This document shows positions 7,029-12,112 of a stretch of DNA of 12,112 bases, in pieces. The stretch lies in NCBI GenBank assembly GCA_017548445.1, contig JAFYZZ010000099.1:1-12112 (forward strand), written 5' to 3'. The position numbers and the translations under genes are program-made. The DNA is from Bacteroidales bacterium (GTDB lineage Bacteria; Bacteroidota; Bacteroidia; Bacteroidales; UBA932). Position 1 is the stretch's first letter, and each line of letters begins with the position of its first letter. Under the pieces are notes generated by a model. That model worked only from the letters and a program-made list of their open reading frames with translations, did not search any database and had not been told where the DNA came from.

Positions 7029-7994
7029 ATGGCACAGGTATTTGTCAGTTATTCCAAACAGGACTGGTTCGCCCCCGACGGGACGCCGGTTCCCGGGAAT
7101 CCCGTGGACCGCGTCCTGGCTGCCCTGGAAACCGCAGGCATCAGCTATTGGATTGACCGTGAGGGCCTTTCCGGCGGTGAGACCTTCGCCAAGCGCATCG
7201 CGGACAGTATCAGGGCCTGCGACGTCTTCGTCTTCCTGTCCTCGGCCGCGGCCAACGCTTCGGAGTGGACGCTGCGGGAGATCAGCACCGCCATCAAGTG
7301 CGGCAAACGCATCATCCCGGTGCGCCTGGACCATTCGGATTATGACGAGACCGTGGACTTCTACCTGTCTTCCGTCCAGTACATCGACTGGGTGGAACTG
7401 GGCCCGGACGAGGCGCTGAAAAGGCTGACGGCCGCCATCGAGAGCCCGGCCGTGGACGCCTCCGGCATCGAATACGGCAAACTCCCGGGGCTTACCCGGG
7501 TCGTGCTGGTGGCCGCGCTGGTGGTCCTGGCCGGCCTGTATGCCCTGCTGACGTATTTCTTCCTGTGGGCCTCGACCTTCCAGTCCAGCGAGGTGCTCGG
7601 CGGCCTGGCGGGCTACGTGGGGGAATTCGCCCTGCTGATGTCCGCCTATTACGTGCTGCGGCTGCTGCGCAAGCGCAAATCTTTCTTCCTGATTCCGCTG
7701 CTGGTCATCGGCGTGGTGCTGGCCGCGGGGCTGCTGGGCCGGCGGGTGGATTTCATCGTCTGCGGAGCGTTGCTGATCCTGGGTTGGCTGGGCGTCTACC
7801 TGGTGTGCCTGTACCATACTGACCGGCGGGCGTCGCTCTTCCGCCAGATGAGCAAGGAAGACGTCCTGCTGCGGATCAACGATCCCGAAAACCTGATCCT
7901 GGTATACCTTGCCCTCAAGGCCGCTGTCGTCGTGCTCGGGCACTTCTTCGACGGCCTGATGGACCTTTCGGCCCTGTTCCGCTATTTCAACTAG
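7029..7994 (+). CDS. TIR-domain protein with C-terminal membrane segments
   Basis: 321 residues. Residues 1-140 form a TIR domain of the bacterial TIR_2 type: MAQVFVSYSKQD (box 1 strand), GISYWIDREGLSGGETF (38-53), DVFVFLSSAAANASEWTLREI (65-85) and KRIIPVRL (93-100). Glu84 in SEWTLREI is at the position of the catalytic Glu of NAD-cleaving TIR domains, so NADase or cyclic-ADP-ribose-type activity is plausible. Membrane segments follow at about 157-180, 190-211, 219-237 and 241-262, then a basic stretch, then a weak hydrophobic segment (289-305). The TIR domain should face the cytoplasm. The ATG at 7029 was chosen over an upstream TTG because it starts the canonical VFVSYS strand and lies 8 nt after a promoter box. 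It is divergent from creD, shares paired dyads with it, and has no ThsA, CBASS or other known defence partner beside it. It could be a defence effector, a signalling sensor or a host-directed factor; the role is unknown. Confidence 0.88.
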   Translation: MAQVFVSYSKQDWFAPDGTPVPGNPVDRVLAALETAGISYWIDREGLSGGETFAKRIADSIRACDVFVFLSSAAANASEWTLREISTAIKCGKRIIPVRLDHSDYDETVDFYLSSVQYIDWVELGPDEALKRLTAAIESPAVDASGIEYGKLPGLTRVVLVAALVVLAGLYALLTYFFLWASTFQSSEVLGGLAGYVGEFALLMSAYYVLRLLRKRKSFFLIPLLVIGVVLAAGLLGRRVDFIVCGALLILGWLGVYLVCLYHTDRRASLFRQMSKEDVLLRINDPENLILVYLALKAAVVVLGHFFDGLMDLSALFRYFN

Positions 7995-8001
7995 AGGCGC
8001 G

Positions 8002-10467
8002 TCAGTCGTTGTTGAGTTCCCGGACGTCCACTTCGGCGCGTTCGCTGCTGCCCAGCAGCCATTCGGAGAAGTAGTCCGCGAGGCGCCAGAAGAAGTACTC
8101 GTTCATATCGCCGAAGCCGTGGCGCTGGCCGGGCAGGATCAGCAGGTCGAAGCGCTTGTTGGCGCGGATGAGCGCGTTCACCACGCGGATGGTGTTGGCG
8201 GGATTGACGTTGTTGTCGATGTCGCCGTGCACCAGCATCAGGTGGCCCTTGAGATTAGCCGCCAGTTGCGGGTTCGTCTCGATGTGATAGACGAAGGTGG
8301 TGTCGCTCTGCTCCACCTTCTCGGTCACGCCGTGGTGCGTTTCGCTCCACCAGCGGTTGTAGATGCTGTTGTCGTGGTTGCCCGCGCAGGACACGGCCGC
8401 CTTGAAGAAGTCGGGATACTTGAGGATGGCCGCCGTGGACATAAAGCCGCCGCCGGAGTGCCCGTGGATGCCCACCCGGTCGATGTCGATGAAGGAATAC
8501 CGCCCTGCAAGCTGCTGGATGGCGTATTTCTGGTCTTCCAGGCCGTAGTCGCGGAGATTCCCGTAGCCATAGTTGTGATACCATTTGGACCGGTTCGGGT
8601 GGCCGCCGCGGTTGCCCACCGTGATTACGATGAAGCCCACCTGGGCCAGGCGGTCGGTGCGCACCATCCCCTTGGACCAGGCGATGTTGTTGGCCTCCAC
8701 CTGTGGGCCCGGATAGACGTAGTCGATGATGGGATAGACCTTCGTGGAGTCGAAGTCGAAGGGTTTGTACATCGCTCCGTACAGGTCCGTGACGCCGTCG
8801 GCCGCCTTGACCTTGAAGCGCTCGGGCATCTTGTAGCCCGCCGCGAACAGCAGGCTCAGGTCCGCCTTCTCCAGCAGGGTGCGCTTGCCGTCGCGGCCGA
8901 GCAGCCAGGCTTCCGGGGCGTAGTCCACGCGGGAGCAGTTGCCCACCATCCATTTGCCGTCGTCGCTGGCCGTGGCGTCGACGTTCATATCGTCCATATC
9001 CAGCTGCCTGAAGGCACCGCCCGCCAAAGGAACGCGGTACGTGTGCATCTGGTAGGGGTTCTCGTCCTTGTTCACGCCGCAGGCCGAGAAGAGCACGTAG
9101 CCCTCCTTCTCGTTGACGGAGATGATATCCTCGACGTGGAAGGCGCCTTCGGTGAGGTTGCGCACAAGGGTGCCGTCGGCGTTGTACAGGTAGAGGTTGG
9201 CCCAGCCGTTGCGCTCCGACCACCACACGAACTGCTTTCCGCCGCCCACCAGGTGGATCTGGCGGTCCTCGATGTAGGTGTTCATCCGTTCGGAGACGAC
9301 GGTGCGGGTGGAGTCGGAGTCGAGGTCCACGCGGCACACGTCCATCCGGTGCAGGTCGCGGGAGCCGCGGACCAGCCAGAAGCCGTCGTCGTCGCCCAGC
9401 CACACGCGCGAGCGGTATTTGTCATAGGTCTCGCGGAACTTGCGCGGGCGCGTGGACACGTCGAAGGTCTGGTCCTTGAAGGCGTTCACCCGGTAGCGTT
9501 TGCTGCCGCCGTCGGGCATCGAGAAAACATAGAGTTCCTCGGTGGGACCGGGCTCGCCCGGCATCTGGTACTTATAGGTTTCCAGAGTGGGGCGCGGCTG
9601 GCTGAGGGCGTTGATCACCCAGAGGTCCTTGATCTTCCGCATATCCGTCTTGACGGCCGCGAAATGCCGGCTGTCCGGCGACCACACGACCCCGCGCGCC
9701 ATCGTGCGGCGGGTGGTGTCGGTCTCCGTGTCGCCGGAGTAATTGTCCACGCCGAAGCCGAACTGGCGGACTCCGTCGGAAGTGAGGCGGTGCTCCACGA
9801 GGGTGGAGTCCTTCTCGTCCTCGGTGGCCTTCGCCATATTCTCCTTATCCATCCAGAAGAGGTTGGAGTTCTTGACGTACACGCCCGTCTGCCCGTCCGG
9901 AGAGACGCTCGCCCAGGCGGGGTATTCGCGTTTCTCGGGCTTGTATTCCTCGAGTTTTCCTGTGGCGAGCTCATACTGGAAATGCCACACCTTCTTGGTC
10001 ATCTTGGGCGGCTGGGGGCCCTTGGGGGCCTTGTCGCCGTCTTTCTTCTCGCGCTCGGCGCGCTTCTGCGCCAGGGTGTCGGGGACGTCCTGCGTGCCCT
10101 TGATGTCGAAGCGCAGGTACTTGTCGTCCTTGAGTTTGAGGTTCTCGATGGGCAGGTGCTGCGCGTCGAAGGGGTCGCGGGTGATCTGCGTGACCTGCAT
10201 CGCCAGCTTCTCCATATCGAAAGCCGGGGTCTTGCGGCCCGCTTCGGGGTCCACGATCCAGTACTCCGTGCCCTGCGGGGTCTTCCACTCGTACCAGAAC
10301 TTGTCCGAGTCGCGGAACCAGTTTGGTGTGAGACTTGTAGAGAAAACCATCTGGTTGATGCGCTTGGCGGAGAACTGCGAGGCGAGGTCGTAGTTGGGTT
10401 TGGGTTGCGCGCCCAGTTGCAGGCTGCAGGCGAGAATTACCGGAAGGAGGACAGAAAGCCGTTTCAT
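8002..10467 (-). CDS. exported DPP-IV-like S9 peptidase, 821 aa
   Basis: A periplasmic or surface serine peptidase with the two-domain layout of the dipeptidyl-peptidase IV family (propeller, then alpha/beta-hydrolase). Residues 1-20 are a signal peptide (MKRLSVLLPVILACSLQLGA). The propeller spans about 30-585; VVWSPDSRHFAAVKTD is a characteristic strand. The catalytic triad is Ser671 in IHGHSGGGFMS, Asp751 in VHGDIDNNVNP and His783 in GQRHGFGD. The oxyanion segment is IIDYVYPGPQVEANN. The DWVYEEE-like Glu-Glu motif of true DPP-IV, expected before the WSPDS strand, is not seen, so dipeptidyl specificity is uncertain. A charged Lys/Glu/Pro insert at about 133-160 makes it longer than the ~720-residue P. 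gingivalis DPP-IV. The start was chosen at the signal peptide; the upstream open frame has no homologous look. It is divergent from the plug gene and 7 bp from the convergent TIR stop. Confidence 0.9.
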   Translation of the reverse strand: MKRLSVLLPVILACSLQLGAQPKPNYDLASQFSAKRINQMVFSTSLTPNWFRDSDKFWYEWKTPQGTEYWIVDPEAGRKTPAFDMEKLAMQVTQITRDPFDAQHLPIENLKLKDDKYLRFDIKGTQDVPDTLAQKRAEREKKDGDKAPKGPQPPKMTKKVWHFQYELATGKLEEYKPEKREYPAWASVSPDGQTGVYVKNSNLFWMDKENMAKATEDEKDSTLVEHRLTSDGVRQFGFGVDNYSGDTETDTTRRTMARGVVWSPDSRHFAAVKTDMRKIKDLWVINALSQPRPTLETYKYQMPGEPGPTEELYVFSMPDGGSKRYRVNAFKDQTFDVSTRPRKFRETYDKYRSRVWLGDDDGFWLVRGSRDLHRMDVCRVDLDSDSTRTVVSERMNTYIEDRQIHLVGGGKQFVWWSERNGWANLYLYNADGTLVRNLTEGAFHVEDIISVNEKEGYVLFSACGVNKDENPYQMHTYRVPLAGGAFRQLDMDDMNVDATASDDGKWMVGNCSRVDYAPEAWLLGRDGKRTLLEKADLSLLFAAGYKMPERFKVKAADGVTDLYGAMYKPFDFDSTKVYPIIDYVYPGPQVEANNIAWSKGMVRTDRLAQVGFIVITVGNRGGHPNRSKWYHNYGYGNLRDYGLEDQKYAIQQLAGRYSFIDIDRVGIHGHSGGGFMSTAAILKYPDFFKAAVSCAGNHDNSIYNRWWSETHHGVTEKVEQSDTTFVYHIETNPQLAANLKGHLMLVHGDIDNNVNPANTIRVVNALIRANKRFDLLILPGQRHGFGDMNEYFFWRLADYFSEWLLGSSERAEVDVRELNND

Positions 10468-10498
10468 AAGGCAAACGTTTTGACGGATTAACGAAATG

Positions 10499-10506
10499 TA
10501 AATATA
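10499..10506 (-). promoter_or_regulatory. candidate -7 box of the DPP-IV-like gene
   Basis: TATATTTA on the minus strand matches TAnnTTTG at five of six fixed bases and would give a leader of roughly 26-28 nt. It interlocks with the divergent plug-gene box at 10518-10525 in a 66-bp gap. A second near match (AACGTTTG, 10479-10472) is possible but would put the start very close to the ATG. Confidence 0.3.
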
Positions 10507-10517
10507 AGAAAAAAACC

Positions 10518-10525
10518 TATCTTTG
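10518..10525 (+). promoter_or_regulatory. -7 box of the TonB-plug gene
   Basis: TATCTTTG is a perfect TAnnTTTG box and ends 8 nt before the ATG at 10534, the same spacing as at the TIR and DUF554 genes. No clear -33 element is seen. Confidence 0.6.
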
Positions 10526-10533
10526 TGACCGTT

Positions 10534-10980
10534 ATGAAGAAGACACTGCTTTTGACCGCCGCGCTGATGCTGCTCTGCGGCGCCGTGGGAGCCCAGGAGA
10601 AAGTCCGGCCGGAGAACGAAAAGACACAGTATAACACCGTGTTCGACCTGCTTCGCGGCGAGCCGGGCGTCCAGGTGAGCCCGAGCAACGCCGGAGAGAT
10701 GCCCCAGATCCTCATCCGCGGCATCTCGACCAATTCCACCCATACGCAACCTCTGTTCGTGGTGGACGGCATCATCACGGACAACGTCACGTATCTCCGT
10801 CCGGAGGATATCTATTCCGTAGAGGTTCTCAAGGACGGCACGGCGTCCATTTACGGCGTGCAGGGGCAGAACGGCGTGATTATGTTCCGGACCAAGCAGG
10901 TCGTGGAGGCTGAAAAGCTGGCCGCCGAGGCACGAAAGGCGGAAAAGAAAGCCGCCCGCGCCGCCAAAAAGAAGAAATAA
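10534..10980 (+). CDS. small exported TonB-receptor plug-domain protein
   Basis: 148 residues. Residues 1-20 form a signal peptide (MKKTLLLTAALMLLCGAVGA, cleavage before QEK); Cys15 is not in a proper lipobox. Residues about 32-121 are a SusC-type TonB-dependent-receptor plug: FDLLRGEPGVQV, MPQILIRGISTNSTH, QPLFVVDGIITDN, LRPEDIYSVEVLKDGTASIY and GVQGQNGVIMFRTK. No beta-barrel follows. Instead residues 122-148 are a helix-prone Ala/Lys/Glu tail ending in KKKK. Full SusC proteins are about 1000 residues, so this is a stand-alone plug rather than a transporter; the stop is followed at once by a convergent gene, with no sign of barrel remnants. The ATG at 10534 starts the signal peptide; the GTG at 10525 is part of the promoter box. 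Function is unknown; a decoy, adaptor or binding role for TonB or a peptide are possibilities. Confidence 0.85.
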   Translation: MKKTLLLTAALMLLCGAVGAQEKVRPENEKTQYNTVFDLLRGEPGVQVSPSNAGEMPQILIRGISTNSTHTQPLFVVDGIITDNVTYLRPEDIYSVEVLKDGTASIYGVQGQNGVIMFRTKQVVEAEKLAAEARKAEKKAARAAKKKK

Positions 10981-10995
10981 AACCTGTCCGCCGGG

Positions 10996-12006
10996 TTATT
11001 CTTCGAGGCGGATTTCCCTGAGGACGTGGACGCCTTGGTAGTCATCCCCCTGGGAGAATTCTACATAGCGGTCGAAGAGCCATTGGATGGGCCAGCCGCT
11101 ATCCAGATGGATTTCTTCGGTAATGAATTCCTCGAATGAAGCGGTGATGGGATTCTCGCGGAGATCTTCCTCAAGTTCTTTTATGAAAGCATCGTAATCC
11201 GGCACGGCATCCGGGGCCGCATTCCTGACAAGTTCGAAAAGATAGTCCCGCACAAGCGGCACCAGTTCTTCGTCGCCCCGGGTGGTCTTCCGGATCACGA
11301 CGGAGTAGTCGTCGGTCAGTTCCGGATCCACCCGGAAAGAGGATTCCAGGGTGGTGCTGCCGTTGCCGATGATGTTCTGATAAGGTTGGCTGAAAACATA
11401 GGTCTTCGTCGTGTCCAGCCGGGCGCCGTGGTAGAAGAACAGGGGGCTCACCTCCTCGGTGCACAGCCTGGAAAGGGCTTCCGGCGAAGCGAGCGTCGTC
11501 ATAAGATAGGATTCCAACTGTTTCTCGCTGATGCTTTCTCTTTGTTCGGGTTCGAGGTTCCTCCACGCAGCCCGGGCGATGACGGGAAGACCGTCCCGGA
11601 CCTCCGCTGTGATCTCATCCAGATTCTCCAATGCCAGGTAGGTGCCCAGGTCGGTGGTTTTGATGCGGTAGGGGACCTCGTTTTTCAGCCTGGCCCGCTC
11701 TTCCGGTGTCAGTTTGAAAAGCAGGTCCGTGTCGAAGAGGTCATCGCAGCGGATTTCCAGGGTGTAGGTGTTGTCGGTCGCCGCCACCACCTCGAAATGG
11801 AAGGTCTCGGAAGACGAAGAAACCTGGGTCTCATTGCCTTCGGCATCCATTTCATATTTTCTCTCAATGTAGGTATAGTCCATTTTGTCTCCGACATCCC
11901 AGTAGGCGACCACCTGGACGGTGGAATCGGGAAGCATCTGGGCGGAGACCGTTCCTGCGGCGCATAGCGTGAACAGGAGCGGGAAATAAAGGTACAGATG
12001 TTTCAT
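10996..12006 (-). CDS. exported protein of unknown function, 336 aa
   Basis: I do not recognise the family. Residues 1-22 are a signal peptide (MKHLYLYFPLLFTLCAAGTVSA, cleavage before QML); there is no lipobox, so a soluble periplasmic or secreted protein is likely. The mature part is acidic, opens with strand-like text (VVAYWDVGDKMDYTYIERKY, about 32-51), and then mixes predicted strands with charged helices, e.g. LTPEERARLKNEV and KELEEDLREN. No membrane helix, repeat or catalytic motif is evident. The ATG at 12006 lies 7 nt after a perfect TATCTTTG box. Upstream, on the same strand, an AraC-type regulator ends 34 bp away. Downstream it converges with the plug gene with a 15-bp gap. Confidence 0.8.
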   Translation of the reverse strand: MKHLYLYFPLLFTLCAAGTVSAQMLPDSTVQVVAYWDVGDKMDYTYIERKYEMDAEGNETQVSSSSETFHFEVVAATDNTYTLEIRCDDLFDTDLLFKLTPEERARLKNEVPYRIKTTDLGTYLALENLDEITAEVRDGLPVIARAAWRNLEPEQRESISEKQLESYLMTTLASPEALSRLCTEEVSPLFFYHGARLDTTKTYVFSQPYQNIIGNGSTTLESSFRVDPELTDDYSVVIRKTTRGDEELVPLVRDYLFELVRNAAPDAVPDYDAFIKELEEDLRENPITASFEEFITEEIHLDSGWPIQWLFDRYVEFSQGDDYQGVHVLREIRLEE

Positions 12007-12013
12007 AGTCCTG

Positions 12014-12021
12014 CAAAGATA
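12014..12021 (-). promoter_or_regulatory. -7 box of the 336-aa secreted protein gene
   Basis: TATCTTTG on the minus strand is a perfect TAnnTTTG match and ends 7 nt before the ATG at 12006. It lies in the 34-bp gap after the AraC-type gene, so the secreted protein probably has its own transcript. Confidence 0.6.
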
Positions 12022-12040
12022 GTTGTTTTAGGGGAAACAA

Positions 12041-12112
12041 TCACGCGTCCTTGCCTATTCTTTGCAGCTCGGAGGGCGTGGCGTTGAATTCCTTCGTGAA
12101 GCATCTGGTGAA
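12041..12112 (-). CDS. AraC-family regulator, C-terminal 23 residues
   Basis: The minus strand reads FTRCFTKEFNATPSELQR then IGKDA and a TGA stop (12043-12041). This matches the end of the second helix-turn-helix of AraC/XylS regulators (pattern F-x-x-x-F-K-K-x-x-G-x-T-P-S-E-x-R), with Asn where Gly is usual. The rest lies beyond the window, so it could be a plain AraC regulator or the end of a hybrid two-component system, both common in Bacteroidota. It may or may not control the neighbouring 336-aa protein gene. Confidence 0.75.
   Translation of the reverse strand, partial: FTRCFTKEFNATPSELQRIGKDA

Noticed and set aside
7029..7994. TIR gene as part of Thoeris, CBASS or a short-Argonaute system
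   Set aside because: No ThsA, cyclic-nucleotide synthase, STING or Argonaute gene lies next to it; both neighbours are creD and a peptidase.
1986..7994. Scarcity of CTAG (seen at 1986-1989 and 7991-7994 only)
   Set aside because: CTAG is rare in most bacterial genomes, so its low count is not special here; it is also not fully absent, unlike CATG.
8119..10491. A 790-codon plus-strand open frame opposite the DPP-IV-like gene
   Set aside because: Antisense shadow of a gene with a complete catalytic triad; its text is Val/His/Ala/Gly-rich without any recognisable family motif.
10468..10749. N-terminal extension of the DPP-IV-like frame upstream of 10467
   Set aside because: It would bury the signal peptide 94 residues inside the protein and overlap the divergent plug gene and its promoter box.
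10987..11012. TCCGCC/GGCGGA hairpin after the plug gene as a terminator
   Set aside because: Only a 6-bp stem with a 14-nt loop and three T residues; it also lies inside the coding end of the convergent gene.
1..12112. tRNA, rRNA, CRISPR array, insertion sequence or attachment site
   Set aside because: No cloverleaf, regular spaced repeat, transposase motif or terminal inverted repeat was found; the longest intergenic gap is 128 bp.

Overview
The window looks like chromosomal DNA from a high-GC member of the Bacteroidota, probably order Bacteroidales (an Alistipes-like genome would fit, but genus is not determinable). The reasons are the TAnnTTTG-type -7 promoter boxes, the lack of Shine-Dalgarno sites, a SusC-type TonB plug domain, Bacteroidota-type S9 peptidases and a 452-residue citrate synthase. 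Coding DNA is GC-rich (about 60% by eye). Intergenic gaps are short and AT-rich.

Layout, left to right. (1) 1-2004: the 3' part of aconitase overlaps citrate synthase by ATGA, and the operon ends in an intrinsic terminator whose stem contains the citrate synthase stop codon. (2) 2006-4833: a 932-residue exported S9 prolyl-oligopeptidase-family protease. (3) 4843-5568, minus strand: a DUF554 membrane protein with its own promoter. (4) 5584-6900, minus strand: creD, followed by a long hairpin terminator. (5) 6901-7028: a 128-bp divergent control region with two matching 19-bp dyads 52 bp apart. (6) 7029-7994: a TIR-domain protein with several C-terminal membrane segments. (7) 8002-10467, minus strand: an 821-residue exported DPP-IV-like S9 peptidase. 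(8) 10534-10980: a small exported TonB-plug protein without a barrel, divergent from the peptidase. (9) 10996-12006, minus strand: an exported protein of unknown function. (10) 12041-12112: the C-terminus of an AraC-type regulator.

Functionally, the left end makes citrate and isocitrate (the oxidative route to 2-oxoglutarate and glutamate). The two S9 enzymes probably trim peptides in the periplasm. The centre is a creD/TIR divergon that appears to be co-regulated through the paired dyads; this is the best candidate here for an undescribed unit. Separately, the tetranucleotide CATG seems to be completely absent from the 12.1 kb, which suggests strong restriction-type selection. All counts and motif positions were made by eye.
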